From positions 114,993 to 178,992 of the forward strand of contig JAYRFK010000010.1 of the NCBI GenBank assembly GCA_041908445.1: DNA of 64,000 nucleotides, read 5' to 3'. Below are positions 1 through 8,573 of this stretch, in pieces. Positions within the stretch are counted from its first letter, which is position 1. Each line of letters starts with the position of its first letter. Under the pieces are notes generated by a model. It made no database searches. It had not been told where the DNA came from and saw only the letters and a list, made by a program, of their open reading frames with translations. The DNA comes from JAEUJM01 sp041908445. Lineage in GTDB: Bacteria; Actinomycetota; Acidimicrobiia; Acidimicrobiales; DATDAH01. The position numbers and the translations under genes were made by a program.

Positions 1-258
1 CGCCGCAGCCGCCTCAGCGTCGAGGCGCCCCCGGCGGTGGTGCTGGCGAAGGGCACGGCCGACGGCCTCGGCCTCACCGCCCGGGAGGCCGAGGTGCTGG
101 CCCGCCTGGCCGCCGGGGACACGAACCGCCAGATCGGCGAGGCGCTGTACATCTCGGAGAAGACGGCCAGCGTGCACGTCTCGAACATCCTCCGGAAGCT
201 CGGCGTGACCAGCCGCGTCGACGCCGCCGCCATCGCCCAGCGCCTCGGGGGGCCCTGA
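1..258 (+). CDS. LuxR-type transcriptional regulator, C-terminal fragment (5' end outside window)
   Basis: The frame is open from the first base and ends at TGA 256-258, so only the last 85 residues are visible. They form a GerE/LuxR DNA-binding domain: the LTAREAEVLARLAAGDTNRQ start, the IGEALYISEKTASVHVSNIL recognition helix region and the final LRKLGVTSR segment are typical. The upstream part, whether receiver domain or AAA/TPR sensor, is missing, so the signal it answers is unknown. An internal GTG at 37 is in frame but would begin in the linker, so a truncated start is unlikely. The next feature is a tRNA on the opposite strand. Confidence 0.85.
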   Translation, partial: RRSRLSVEAPPAVVLAKGTADGLGLTAREAEVLARLAAGDTNRQIGEALYISEKTASVHVSNILRKLGVTSRVDAAAIAQRLGGP

Positions 259-280
259 GCCCGCCCCGGGGGCGTCGCGG

Positions 281-353
281 AGCCGGGTGTCGGGATCGAA
301 CCGACGACATCCTCTTTACAAGAGAGGTGCTCTGCCAACTGAGCTAACCCGGC
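281..353 (-). tRNA. tRNA-Thr (anticodon TGT)
   Basis: Read on the minus strand, the 73 bases fold as a complete cloverleaf. The acceptor arms GCCGGGT and ACCCGGC pair fully with discriminator T, and the D arm starts GCTC. The anticodon stem CCTCT/AGAGG encloses the loop CTTGTAA, giving anticodon TGT for threonine ACA codons. The T arm contains GGTTCGATCCC. CCA is not encoded at the 3' end. Confidence 0.95.
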
Positions 354-426
354 GGGGCGGCCAGCGTACCGACGCACCGACGCACCGCCGGGCGGGTCCG
401 AGGGTCCGCGTTCTCGGGGTGCGGGC

Positions 427-705
427 GTGGCACCGTGGATGGCGATGGGTCTGAGCGACCGAGAGCGGTCTATCCTCGACTTCGAACGTACCTGGTGGAC
501 CCAGGACGGACCGAAGGAGAACGCGATCCGATCGCAGTTCGAATTGTCGCCCACCCGCTACTACCAGCTGCTCAACCAGCTCCTCGACGACCCCGAGGCG
601 ATGGACTACGACCCGCTGGTGGTGCGTCGCCTCCGACGACTGCGGACCGAGCGCCGACGCGCCCGGTTCGTGGGTCCGTCGGTGGGCCAACACCCGGGAC
701 GGTGA
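427..705 (+). CDS. DUF3263 protein (small helix-turn-helix-like protein)
   Basis: This 92-residue protein has the DUF3263 pattern LSDRERSILDFERTWW, then SPTRYYQLLNQLLDDPEAM and the basic RRLRRLRTERRRAR segment. The family is actinobacterial and looks like a small DNA-binding fold, but its role is not established. Starts are possible at GTG 427, ATG 439 or ATG 445; the family core begins just after 445, so the shorter form may be right. It lies 3 bases before the LytR_C gene, and this pair is also adjacent in Mycobacterium tuberculosis (Rv0430-Rv0431, from memory). Confidence 0.85.
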   Translation: MAPWMAMGLSDRERSILDFERTWWTQDGPKENAIRSQFELSPTRYYQLLNQLLDDPEAMDYDPLVVRRLRRLRTERRRARFVGPSVGQHPGR

Positions 706-708
706 GCC

Positions 709-1257
709 ATGGCCAACCAAGCTGAATCCGCACCCGTCCGGGGCCTCCTGCTGATCGGCATCGCCGTCCTGCTGGGCGCGCTGTTCCTCAGCAAGGGCTT
801 CGACAACGGCGGCGTGAACATCGACACGTCGGGCCTGCCGAGCACCGACACCACCGTCCCGAGCGGCGTGGGCTCGGGCACCTCCGACACGACGAGCGAC
901 ATCATCGAGGGCAGCGGTGGCTCGGACACCACCGCGGTGCCGCCCGCCAGCCTGCTCGTCTACGTCGCCAACGGCTCGGGCGTCGCCGGGGCCGCCGGCG
1001 TGGCCACCGCGCAGCTCACCGCCGCGGGCTACACCGCCGCCATCCCGCCCGAGGGGTCGGCGCCGACCACCCCCACGACGATCGTCTACTACTACCAGGA
1101 CGCCACGACGAACTACCAGGCCGACGCCCAGGCGGTGGCCGCGACGCTCGGGGCCCAGCCGACCTCGGTCCAGCCGCTGCCGGCCGATCCGGGCTTCGAC
1201 ATCAAGAACGCCACCGTCGTCGTGTGGCTGGGCCCGGACATCGCCCAGGCCGGCTGA
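709..1257 (+). CDS. LytR C-terminal-domain membrane protein (VirR-like)
   Basis: This 182-residue protein has a short cytoplasmic head, one membrane segment at about residues 11-27 (LLLIGIAVLLGALFL), a Ser/Thr/Asp-rich linker, and a LytR_C domain from about residue 83. The domain starts VYVANGSGVAGAAGVATAQL and ends with a beta strand around TVVVWLGPD. It is therefore a single-pass protein with its LytR_C domain outside the membrane. The mycobacterial relative VirR (Rv0431) affects cell-envelope and vesicle biology; the same job here is only inferred. The gene follows the DUF3263 gene and is probably co-transcribed with it. Confidence 0.85.
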   Translation: MANQAESAPVRGLLLIGIAVLLGALFLSKGFDNGGVNIDTSGLPSTDTTVPSGVGSGTSDTTSDIIEGSGGSDTTAVPPASLLVYVANGSGVAGAAGVATAQLTAAGYTAAIPPEGSAPTTPTTIVYYYQDATTNYQADAQAVAATLGAQPTSVQPLPADPGFDIKNATVVVWLGPDIAQAG

Positions 1258-1292
1258 CGCCCCCGCGTTCGGGGCGTGCGGCGACCGTTAGG

Positions 1293-2078
1293 GTGAACGA
1301 CGTGACCGGCGACGAGGTGCCCGCGGACCTGCTCGGCCGCCTCACCCACGACCCCGAGGACGCGGCGATCATCATCGACTACGACGGCACCCTGGCGCCG
1401 ATCGTCGACGACCCCACCCAGGCCATGCCGCTGGCCGACGTCCCCGACCTGCTCGACGACCTCAGCCGCCGCTACGGCCGGGTCGCGGTGGTGTCGGGCC
1501 GGCCCCTCGCCTTCCTCCTCGACGTGCTCCCGCACTCGCTGATCCTCACCGGGCTCTACGGCCTCGAGGCCCTCGGCGACGGCCGCCGTTTCGACCATCC
1601 CCAGGGCGGCTCGTGGCGCGAGGTCATCGACGACGTGGCGTCACTCGGCGAGGTGCGCGGGCCCGCTGGCATGCTCGTCGAGCGCAAGGGCCTCTCGCTC
1701 ACCCTGCACTTCCGCACCCACCCCGAGATCGAGGACGAGGTGCGGGCGTGGGCCGAGTCCCAGGCCGCCCGGTCCGGACTTCGCTGCCGGCCCGCCCGCA
1801 TGTCCTACGAGCTGCACCCGCCCATCGACGTGGACAAGGGCACCGCGGTCCGCAACATCGCCAACGGCGTCCATGCCGTCTGCTACGTCGGCGACGACGT
1901 GGGCGACCTGTCCGCGTTCGGCGCCCTCGACGAGCTCGCCGGCGAGGGCCGCGAGACCGTGCGGGTGGCGGTGCGCAGCGAGGAGGCGGTGCCCGAGCTG
2001 CTCGACCGGGCCGATCTGGTGGTCGACGGTCCCACCGGCGTGCGCGACCTGCTGCAGCGTCTGCTCGTCCAGGCCTAG
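1293..2078 (+). CDS. otsB: Trehalose-6-phosphate phosphatase (HAD family)
   Basis: This enzyme converts trehalose 6-phosphate to trehalose. HAD motif I is DYDGTLAPI with D29 as nucleophile and D31 as acid/base. Further motifs are VVSGR, the VDKGTAV lysine, and the late YVGDDVGDLSAF motif holding the Mg-binding acidic residues. The length of 261 residues suits a single-domain OtsB. GTG 1293 (or GTG 1302) is chosen because a longer in-frame start at 1224 would lie inside the preceding gene. The gene converges with otsA on the other strand, 22 bases away, so synthase and phosphatase of the OtsAB pathway are neighbours but not one operon. Confidence 0.92.
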   Translation: MNDVTGDEVPADLLGRLTHDPEDAAIIIDYDGTLAPIVDDPTQAMPLADVPDLLDDLSRRYGRVAVVSGRPLAFLLDVLPHSLILTGLYGLEALGDGRRFDHPQGGSWREVIDDVASLGEVRGPAGMLVERKGLSLTLHFRTHPEIEDEVRAWAESQAARSGLRCRPARMSYELHPPIDVDKGTAVRNIANGVHAVCYVGDDVGDLSAFGALDELAGEGRETVRVAVRSEEAVPELLDRADLVVDGPTGVRDLLQRLLVQA

Positions 2079-2100
2079 TGCACCTCGGCCCTGGGCCGGA

Positions 2101-3477
2101 TCAGGCCCCGGCGGCGCCCAGGAGGTCGGCCAGCCAGTCCTGCGGGGTGCGCGCGGTGACGATGTCCAGGCGCCGTCGGTGGCGGGCGCTGCGCTCCTCC
2201 GCGGGCAGCGACAGGGCCTCGTGGAGCGCGTCGGCGGTGCCGGCCACGTCGAACGGGTGGGCCCGGACCGCGGTGGCGCCGACCTCCTCCCAGACCCCGG
2301 CTTCGGGGCTCAGCACCAGCACCGACTCCCTGGCGCTGACCAGGGTCCCTTCCTTGGCCACCAGGTTCAGCCCGTCGCGGACCGGGTTGACGAGGAGCAC
2401 GTCGGCGAGGGCCAGCGCGGCGACCGACCGGGGGAAGTCGTCGGAGGGGTCGAACAGGATCGGCGTCCAGCCCGGCGTGGCCCACCGCCGGTTGACGTCG
2501 GCCACGACCCGCTCGACCTCCTGTCGGTAGGCGAGGTACTCGGGCAGCCCCTCCCGGGAGGGGTAGACGAAGGCGCCGAACACGACCCGCTCCCGCCACT
2601 CGGGGTACGCATCGAGCAGGTCGTCGTAGGCGAGGAAGCCCCGCAACAGGTTCTTGGACAGCTCGATGCGGTCGACGCGGACGAGCAGGCGGCGGTCGCC
2701 GACCTCGGCGGCCAGCTCGGCGGCGGCGGCCCGACCCGCAGGCGACCCGGCCACGGCGGCGAGATCGTCAGGGTCGGAGGGGAGGGGCGAGACGAACGTG
2801 CGGGGCGCCTCGCCCAGCACCAGTCGGGCGCTCGCCTCGAAGTCCGCGGCCCAGCGGGTGCAGTGGAAGCCGCAGGCGTCGTGGGCGGCGAGGCCCTCGA
2901 GCAGCTCGCGGGCCTCGGCGTCGGGCAGCACCCGCAGCAGCTCCGGCGGCGCGAACGGCGTGTGGCTGAAGTGCACGAGCGCGAGGTCGGGCCGCCGTTC
3001 GGCCACCCGGGGCGCCACCAGGCAGAGGTGGTAGTCCTGGATCAGGACGGCCGCCCCCTCCGGGGCGTCGGCGACCACCGCGTCGGCGAACGCCTCGTTG
3101 ACCCGGCGGTAGGCGGCCCAGGCCTCCCGCCAGCGCCGGTCGAAGCGGGGCCGGCGGGCGGTCTCGAACAGGCCGTGGTGCAGGAACCAGAGCACCGCGT
3201 TGCAGACCACGTCGTAGGCCAGGCGGAAGTCGTCCGGGTCGACGGCGAGGGCCCGCACCCGGAAGCCCTCGGCCTCGATCACACCGCCGGCCGCGGCCTC
3301 GCGGTCGGCGTCGGACATGGCCGCGGCGATCCAGGTCGCGCCGGTGCCGGCGACGAGCGGCCCGATCCCGGAGACCAGGCCGCCGGCCCCCCGCTTGGCC
3401 ACCAGGCCGCCCGCCTCGTCCCGCCGGAACGACACCGGACCGCGGTTCGACACGATCACCACGGGTCGCTCGGCCAT
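2101..3477 (-). CDS. otsA: Trehalose-6-phosphate synthase (GT20)
   Basis: This protein of 458 residues should make trehalose 6-phosphate from a nucleotide glucose and glucose 6-phosphate. GT20 features appear in order: the N-terminal SNRGPVSFRR loop, VLIQDYHLCLVAPRV, VHFSHTPFAPPELLRVLP, the donor-site stretch VRVDRIELSKNLLRGFLAYD, and the C-terminal NPVRDGLNLVAKEG. The start is ATG 3477, which places the glycine-rich SNRGP loop near the N terminus as the family requires; upstream in-frame sequence is low-complexity. The gene converges with otsB. Its promoter would lie in the roughly 110-base divergent gap shared with the glycerate kinase gene. Confidence 0.92.
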   Translation of the reverse strand: MAERPVVIVSNRGPVSFRRDEAGGLVAKRGAGGLVSGIGPLVAGTGATWIAAAMSDADREAAAGGVIEAEGFRVRALAVDPDDFRLAYDVVCNAVLWFLHHGLFETARRPRFDRRWREAWAAYRRVNEAFADAVVADAPEGAAVLIQDYHLCLVAPRVAERRPDLALVHFSHTPFAPPELLRVLPDAEARELLEGLAAHDACGFHCTRWAADFEASARLVLGEAPRTFVSPLPSDPDDLAAVAGSPAGRAAAAELAAEVGDRRLLVRVDRIELSKNLLRGFLAYDDLLDAYPEWRERVVFGAFVYPSREGLPEYLAYRQEVERVVADVNRRWATPGWTPILFDPSDDFPRSVAALALADVLLVNPVRDGLNLVAKEGTLVSARESVLVLSPEAGVWEEVGATAVRAHPFDVAGTADALHEALSLPAEERSARHRRRLDIVTARTPQDWLADLLGAAGA

Positions 3478-3589
3478 GGTGCCGAACCTACCCGGCGCCG
3501 ACCGACGGGTGGCCCGGCCCGCTCCCGGCAGGGCGCCGCATCGGTGAGAGCCGGGGGGAGCGGGGCACGCCATCGGCCAGACTGGGCCG

Positions 3590-4579
3590 GTGAGGATGGT
3601 GGCCGCGCCCGACAAGTTCCGGGGGACGGCGTCGGCGACCGAGGTGGCCGACGCCATCGGCCGGGCCGCCTGGGAGGCGGGCTGGCGGTGCGACGAGGTG
3701 CCCATGGCCGACGGCGGCGAGGGGCTGCTCGAGGCGCTCGGCGGCCCGAACCGCACGTCGACGGTCACCGGCCCCCTCGGCGACCCGGTCGACGCCCCGT
3801 GGCGGCTCGACCGGTCGACCGCGGTCATCGAGATGGCCCTGGCGTCCGGCCTGACCCTGGTGGGCGGGGCCGACGAGAACGACCCCGTGTCCGCGTCGAC
3901 CTACGGCACCGGCGAGCTCATCAACGACGCGCTGGAAGCCGGCGCCCGCCGCATCATCGTCGGGGTCGGCGGCTCGGCCACCACCGACGGCGGCCTGGGC
4001 GCGCTGCGGGCGCTCTACCCGCTGCAGCGCCTGCGCGGGATCGAGCTGATCGTCGCCTGCGACGTCACCATCGGCTTCGCGGACGCCGCCGAGCGGTTCG
4101 CCCCGCAGAAGGGGGCGTCACCGGCCCAGGTCGAGCTGCTGCGCCGCCGCCTCGAGCGGCTGGCCCAGGTGTACGAGGACGAGCACGGTGTCGACGTCCG
4201 CTCGCTCCGGGGCAGCGGGGCCGCCGGCGGCCTGGCCGGGGGGCTGGCCGCGGCCGGCGCCACCCTCGTGGACGGCTTCGAGGTCGTGGCCGAGGAGGTC
4301 GGCCTCGACGAGAAGCTGGAGGGCGCCGACCTCGTGGTCACCGGTGAGGGCTTCCTCGACGAGGCGTCGTTCGAGGGCAAGGTCGTCGGTGGCGTGGCCG
4401 AGCTCGCCGCCGAGCTCGGGGTCCCGGTGCTGGCGGTGGTCGGCCGCGTCTACGACGAGGTCCACGACCGGGTGCCGGTCGTCTCGCTCGTCGAGCGCTT
4501 CGGCGAGGAGCGGGCGCTGCACGACACCGCCGCCTGCGTCACCGAGGCCGTCACCGCCCACCTCGCCACCCTCACCTGA
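3590..4579 (+). CDS. Glycerate kinase (GckA/GlxK family)
   Basis: This 329-residue protein has the glycerate kinase type 1 signature. The N terminus APDKFRGTASATEVADAI is nearly diagnostic, followed by MADGGEGLLEAL, YGTGELINDAL and GVGGSATTDGGLGAL, with GSGAAGGLAGGLAA and VVTGEGFLDEAS in the second half. It phosphorylates D-glycerate, feeding phosphoglycerate into glycolysis; GpgS 3 kb away uses 3-phosphoglycerate. The start is GTG 3590. A 19-base-pair hairpin follows the stop codon and probably ends transcription. Confidence 0.93.
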   Translation: MRMVAAPDKFRGTASATEVADAIGRAAWEAGWRCDEVPMADGGEGLLEALGGPNRTSTVTGPLGDPVDAPWRLDRSTAVIEMALASGLTLVGGADENDPVSASTYGTGELINDALEAGARRIIVGVGGSATTDGGLGALRALYPLQRLRGIELIVACDVTIGFADAAERFAPQKGASPAQVELLRRRLERLAQVYEDEHGVDVRSLRGSGAAGGLAGGLAAAGATLVDGFEVVAEEVGLDEKLEGADLVVTGEGFLDEASFEGKVVGGVAELAAELGVPVLAVVGRVYDEVHDRVPVVSLVERFGEERALHDTAACVTEAVTAHLATLT

Positions 4580-4585
4580 CGTTCC

Positions 4586-4626
4586 TCCAGCAGAAACGGA
4601 AGGTTGCACCTTCCGTTTCTGCTGGA
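4586..4626. terminator. Perfect long hairpin between convergent genes
   Basis: The arms TCCAGCAGAAACGGAAGG (4586-4603) and the exact reverse complement (4609-4626) pair over 18 bases, with one further T-A pair inside, leaving a 3-base loop. It lies 7 bases after the glycerate kinase stop and 30 bases from the stop of the convergent small membrane protein gene, so it can serve both strands. No T tract follows on either strand, so this would be a hairpin-only, possibly bidirectional terminator. Confidence 0.75.
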
Positions 4627-4655
4627 AGAAGCGGTCGGTGTGGGCGGCAGGAGGG

Positions 4656-4898
4656 TCAGGTGTCGGGTGGGCCCTTGTAGCCCTTGACCAGGATCCAGCC
4701 CACCAGGGCGACGATCCCGACGACCACGCCGAGCTTCACCAGGATGCCGATGGTGGCCACGACGAAGTGGAACAGCGACCAGGCGCCGAAGAGGGCCAGG
4801 CCACCGATGACCACGACGGGCAGCCACGCCATGGGCGGGCGTTGGAGGTCGTCGCCCCGCCGGCGTTCGAGGTCGTCGCCCGGTGCCATCGTCCCCAC
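4656..4898 (-). CDS. Small two-helix membrane protein, unknown
   Basis: This 80-residue protein (77 if ATG 4889 is used rather than GTG 4898) has two hydrophobic segments, WLPVVVIGGLALFGAWSLFH and the stretch IGILVKLGVVVGIVALVGWI, and a short basic tail ending KGYKGPPDT. No enzymatic motif is present and I do not recognise the family. It is divergent from the amidase gene, with only about 17 bases between start codons. A short direct repeat (GGAGGTCGTCGCC / CGAGGTCGTCGCC) in the first codons gives the repeated DDLQR/DDLER peptide. Confidence 0.6.
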   Translation of the reverse strand: MGTMAPGDDLERRRGDDLQRPPMAWLPVVVIGGLALFGAWSLFHFVVATIGILVKLGVVVGIVALVGWILVKGYKGPPDT

Positions 4899-4915
4899 AC
4901 CCTACGCTCGCGGCC

Positions 4916-6358
4916 ATGGAACCCGACGCCGCCTTCCTCGACGCCACGGCACAGGCCGAGCTCGTCCGCACCGGCCAGGCCACCCCGCTCGAGCTCGTCG
5001 ACGCCGCCATCGAGCGCATCGAGCGCCTGAACCCGCAGCTCAACGCCGTCATCCACGAGCGCTTCGAGAAGGCCCGGGCCGAGGCGCGGGCGGACCTGCC
5101 TGACGGCCCGTTCCGGGGCGTGCCGTTCGTGCACAAGGACCTCGACGGCTACAGCGCCGGCGACCCCTACTACGGCGGGACGAAGTTCCTCCGCGACCAC
5201 GACTGGCGCCCCGGCCACGACTCCCACCTCACCGCCAAGTTCCGGGCCGCCGGACTGATCTGCGTCGGTCGCACCAACACCCCCGAACTGGGCCTGGTGC
5301 CGGCCACCGAGCCGGAGACCTACGGGCCGACCCGCAACCCGTGGGACACCGGGCGCTCGACCGGTGGGTCGAGCGGGGGCTCGGCCGCCGCGGTCGCCTC
5401 CGGCATGGTGGCCATCGGCCACGCCGGCGACGGTGGCGGCTCCATCCGCATCCCCGCCAGCGAGTGCGGCCTCGTCGGGCTGAAGCCGTCGCGGGGCCGC
5501 CACTCGCTCGGCCCCGAGGCGGGGGAGAGCTGGGGCGGGCTCGTCGCCCGCCTGGCCGTCACCCGCAGCGTCCGGGACACGGCCACGCTCCTCGACGCCG
5601 TGCAGGGCGCCATGCCGGGTGACCCCTACACGGCGCCGCCGCCGCAGCGGCCCTACGCCGACGAGCTCGGCGCCGACCCCGGCTCGCTGCGCATCGGCCT
5701 CCGGGTCGAGGCGCCGAGCATCCCGGGCGACCCCCACCCCGACGCCGTCGCCGCGGTGGAGGGGGCCGCCGCACTGCTCGAGTCCCTGGGCCACCGAGTC
5801 GAGGTGGCGTCGCCGGCAGCGCTCGACGACCCCGAGTTCGTCCAATACTTCATCAACGCCTACAACGCGTGGATCGCGCGCGACCTCGAGCGCCTGGGCC
5901 AGACGGTGGGCACGCCGGTGACGGCCGACGACGTGGAGGCCGGCACCTGGGCCCTCGCCGAAGCGGGCCGCCTGGTGAGCGCCACCGACTACCTCGCCGC
6001 GGTCGAGTACATGCACGAGTTCACCCGGCGGGTCGCCCAGTGGTGGGCCGACGGCTTCGACCTGCTGCTCACGCCCACCATCCCCGAGCCGCCTCCGCAC
6101 CTCGGCGAGTTCAGCGGCACCCCGGACAACCCGCTCGTCGGCCTCTTCCGCTCGGCCGAGATCGTGCCCTTCACCGCGCCGTTCAACACCACGGGCCAGC
6201 CGGCGATCTCGCTGCCCCTGCACTGGAACGCCGACGGCCTGCCCATCGGCGTGCAGCTCGTGGCCGCCTACGGCCGTGAGGACCAGCTGATCGCGGTGGC
6301 GAGCCAGCTCGAGCAGGCGGCCCCCTGGGCCGACCGCCGCCCACCCGCCCACGCCTGA
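4916..6358 (+). CDS. Amidase (amidase signature family, NylA-like)
   Basis: This 480-residue protein belongs to the amidase signature family, which hydrolyses amide bonds with a Ser-cisSer-Lys triad. The lysine is in PFVHKDLDGYSAG, and the serines lie in the glycine/serine-rich stretch STGGSSGGSAAAVASGM followed by GHAGDGGGSIRIPASECGLVG. The N terminus and early HKDL context resemble 6-aminohexanoate cyclic dimer hydrolases, but substrate cannot be assigned from sequence alone. ATG 4916 is the start; a farther in-frame ATG at 4883 would overlap the divergent small gene. Confidence 0.9.
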   Translation: MEPDAAFLDATAQAELVRTGQATPLELVDAAIERIERLNPQLNAVIHERFEKARAEARADLPDGPFRGVPFVHKDLDGYSAGDPYYGGTKFLRDHDWRPGHDSHLTAKFRAAGLICVGRTNTPELGLVPATEPETYGPTRNPWDTGRSTGGSSGGSAAAVASGMVAIGHAGDGGGSIRIPASECGLVGLKPSRGRHSLGPEAGESWGGLVARLAVTRSVRDTATLLDAVQGAMPGDPYTAPPPQRPYADELGADPGSLRIGLRVEAPSIPGDPHPDAVAAVEGAAALLESLGHRVEVASPAALDDPEFVQYFINAYNAWIARDLERLGQTVGTPVTADDVEAGTWALAEAGRLVSATDYLAAVEYMHEFTRRVAQWWADGFDLLLTPTIPEPPPHLGEFSGTPDNPLVGLFRSAEIVPFTAPFNTTGQPAISLPLHWNADGLPIGVQLVAAYGREDQLIAVASQLEQAAPWADRRPPAHA

Positions 6359-6395
6359 CCGTGACCGTGCCGAGTGGCGTCCTGCGCGCCGGCGG

Positions 6396-7271
6396 TCAGG
6401 TGGTGCGGCGGTAGGCGGGGGACTCGAGGGGCGGCGGGCGCTCTCCCAGCTCGACGGTGACCGGCGCGGCGCCGGCGGGGGTGAGGTCCACGGCGGCGCC
6501 GGGGTCGACGCCGGCACGGCGCAGGGCCGTGGCCATGACCGCGGCCGCCTGGGGCGAGAGCTCGGCCAGCGGCCGGTTGCGGTGGTGACGCACGCCGAGG
6601 TCGACCTGGGCGATGCCGGCGAGGCCGACGAGGCGGTGCACGTCGATGAGCAGGCCGAGGTCGACGCCGTAGCCCTGCACGAAGGGCAGGCGCTCGAGCA
6701 CCTCGCGCCGGCCGGCGTACTCACCGGAGAGCGGCTGCACCACGCCGTCGAGCTCGGGGAACAGCAGGGCCACGAGCGGGCGGGCGACGAGCTCGGTGAC
6801 CCGGCCGCCGCCTTCCTGGCGGTCGTTCAACGGGCGCTCGTAGAAGCCCTTGACGAACCCGATGGTGGGGTCGGTGAGCAGGGGGCCGAGCAGCCCGGTC
6901 ACGAAGGCGGTGTCGAACTCGCGCACGTCGGCGTCGCACCAGACGACGAGGTCGCCCTTGGAGGCGAGCATCGAGGTCCACAGCGCCTCGCCCTTGCCCT
7001 GCCCGTCCGTGGTGCGGACCACGGCGGCGCCGGCGTCGGCGGCCGCGGCGGCGGTGCGGTCGGAGGAATGGTCGTCGACCACGAGCAGCTCGTCGACGAG
7101 GGGCACGTCGTCCACCAGGCGCGTCCGGATGGTGTCCACGATGGCGCCGACGGTGGCCGCCTCGTCGCGCGCCGGGAGGCACACGGAGACGGTGACGTCC
7201 CCCTTGGCCGCCACCAGGGCCTCGGCCGTGAAGTCCCGGTGGTGGAAGGTCGGTGGCGGCGCCGACGGCAC
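6396..7271 (-). CDS. gpgS: Glucosyl-3-phosphoglycerate synthase (GT81/GT2-like)
   Basis: This 291-residue protein makes glucosyl-3-phosphoglycerate, the first step toward glucosylglycerate and, in mycobacteria, methylglucose lipopolysaccharides. Visible features are the GT-A start VSVCLPARDEAATVG, VVDDHSSDRT, the acceptor-side GQGKGEALW, the metal-binding VWCDADVREF, and FVKGFYERPLNDRQEGGGRV, characteristic of GpgS. A late QGYGVDLGLLIDV stretch also matches. Translation starts at GTG 7271, close to the divergent threonine synthase gene. A GT4/methyltransferase group near 57-60 kb could belong to the same polysaccharide route, but this is not shown. Confidence 0.9.
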   Translation of the reverse strand: MPSAPPPTFHHRDFTAEALVAAKGDVTVSVCLPARDEAATVGAIVDTIRTRLVDDVPLVDELLVVDDHSSDRTAAAAADAGAAVVRTTDGQGKGEALWTSMLASKGDLVVWCDADVREFDTAFVTGLLGPLLTDPTIGFVKGFYERPLNDRQEGGGRVTELVARPLVALLFPELDGVVQPLSGEYAGRREVLERLPFVQGYGVDLGLLIDVHRLVGLAGIAQVDLGVRHHRNRPLAELSPQAAAVMATALRRAGVDPGAAVDLTPAGAAPVTVELGERPPPLESPAYRRTT

Positions 7272-7289
7272 GCGGCCATCGTAGGGACC

Positions 7290-8573
7290 ATGGCGCGCCA
7301 GTCCTCGCTCCGGTGCCGGGTCTGTGGCGCGACCCGTGCCGACTCACCCGTGCAGTACTGCGACGAGTGCTTCGGCCCGCTCGACGTGGTGGTCGGCCCG
7401 ACCGGGCTCGACGCGGCCGAGTTGCGGGCGCGGATCGAGGCCGGCCCGGCGTCGATGTGGCGCTACGCCGATCTCCTCGCGTTCGACGAGCCGCCGGGCG
7501 CCGACGCGGTCGGGTGGACGCCGCTCGTCGAGGCCCGCGCCCTCGGGCGGGACCTGGGCGTGACCGACCTCCGCCTGAAGGACGAGGGCGCCAACCCGGG
7601 CGGCTCGTTCAAGGACCGGGTCGTGGCCGCCGCGCTCAGCCGGGCGCTCGACACGGGCGCCCGGGTCCTGGCCTGCGCCTCCACCGGCAACCTGGCCCTC
7701 GCGGTGGCGGGCGCCGCCCGGCGCGCCGGGCTGGCCTCGGTGGTGATCGTGCCGGAGGCCCTCCCCGCCGCGGACCAGGCCGCGATCGCCGCCGAGGGGG
7801 CGGTCGTCGTGCCGGTCGCCGGCGACTACGACGCCGCCAACCGCCTGGCCAGCGAGGCGTCGATGACCGGCGAGAGCGAGGCCTGGGGCTGGGTGAACGT
7901 CGGCCTGCGTCCCTGGTACGTCGAGGGGTCGGTGACCGTGGCCCACGAGATCGCCGAGCAGCTCGGCTGGGCCGTCCCCGACGCGGTGGTGGCGCCCATG
8001 GCGTCCGGGGCCTTCGCGCTCGCCCTGCACCGGGGCTTCGTCGACCTCGCCGAGGCCGGCCTCGTCCCACCCGGGCCGCCGCCGGCGCTGTGGGTCGTCC
8101 AGCCGGAGGGCTGCGCGCCGGTGGCGGCGGCCTTCGCCACCGGGGCGGACGACGTGGCGCCCGTACGCCCGGACACTTTCGCCTCCTCGCTGGCCATGGG
8201 TGACCCGCCGGACGGCCCCGAGGTGCTCGCCGTGGCCCGCACCAGCACCGGCGGGGTGCTCGCGGTGCCCGAGGCGGAGATCGCGCCGGCCCAGGCCCGG
8301 CTGGCCGCGCTCGAGGGCCTCACCACCGAGCCCGCCGGCGGGGTGGTGGTCGCGGGCGTGGCCCGGGTCGCCGCGGTCGGCCGCCTCCCGGCCGGGTCGA
8401 CGGTCGTGGCCTGCCTCACCGGTGGCGCGGCGAGCGCCCGCCCCGTGCCCACCACGGGCCCGTCGGGAGGTGGCAGCGGCCGGGTCGCCGGTACGATCCC
8501 ACCCACTGTCTCCGCCCTCTCGGCCGCCGTGGCCGGCGGGCACTCCGACGCACCAGAGGATCCGAGCCGATGA
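7290..8573 (+). CDS. thrC: Threonine synthase-like PLP enzyme with zinc ribbon
   Basis: This 427-residue protein has an N-terminal CxxC...CxxC ribbon (C9, C12, C24, C27) followed by a fold-type II PLP domain. K108 in NPGGSFKDR is the Schiff-base lysine, and ACASTGNLALAVAGAARRAG is the phosphate-binding region. Threonine synthase converts O-phosphohomoserine to threonine. Its stop overlaps the start of a CysO-like sulfur-carrier gene (ATGA), a context shared with sulfhydrylases such as CysM, so a role in cysteine synthesis is an alternative. Start ATG 7290 places the ribbon at the N terminus. Confidence 0.85.
   Translation: MARQSSLRCRVCGATRADSPVQYCDECFGPLDVVVGPTGLDAAELRARIEAGPASMWRYADLLAFDEPPGADAVGWTPLVEARALGRDLGVTDLRLKDEGANPGGSFKDRVVAAALSRALDTGARVLACASTGNLALAVAGAARRAGLASVVIVPEALPAADQAAIAAEGAVVVPVAGDYDAANRLASEASMTGESEAWGWVNVGLRPWYVEGSVTVAHEIAEQLGWAVPDAVVAPMASGAFALALHRGFVDLAEAGLVPPGPPPALWVVQPEGCAPVAAAFATGADDVAPVRPDTFASSLAMGDPPDGPEVLAVARTSTGGVLAVPEAEIAPAQARLAALEGLTTEPAGGVVVAGVARVAAVGRLPAGSTVVACLTGGAASARPVPTTGPSGGGSGRVAGTIPPTVSALSAAVAGGHSDAPEDPSR

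Noticed and set aside
1873..4347. An 824-codon plus-strand frame opposite otsA
   Set aside because: It runs in the wrong frame through otsB, opposite otsA and through the glycerate kinase gene, all of which have strong motifs.
4736..6724. A 662-codon minus-strand frame across the amidase gene
   Set aside because: It joins unrelated antisense sequence of the amidase with shadow of gpgS; the amidase motifs settle the strand.
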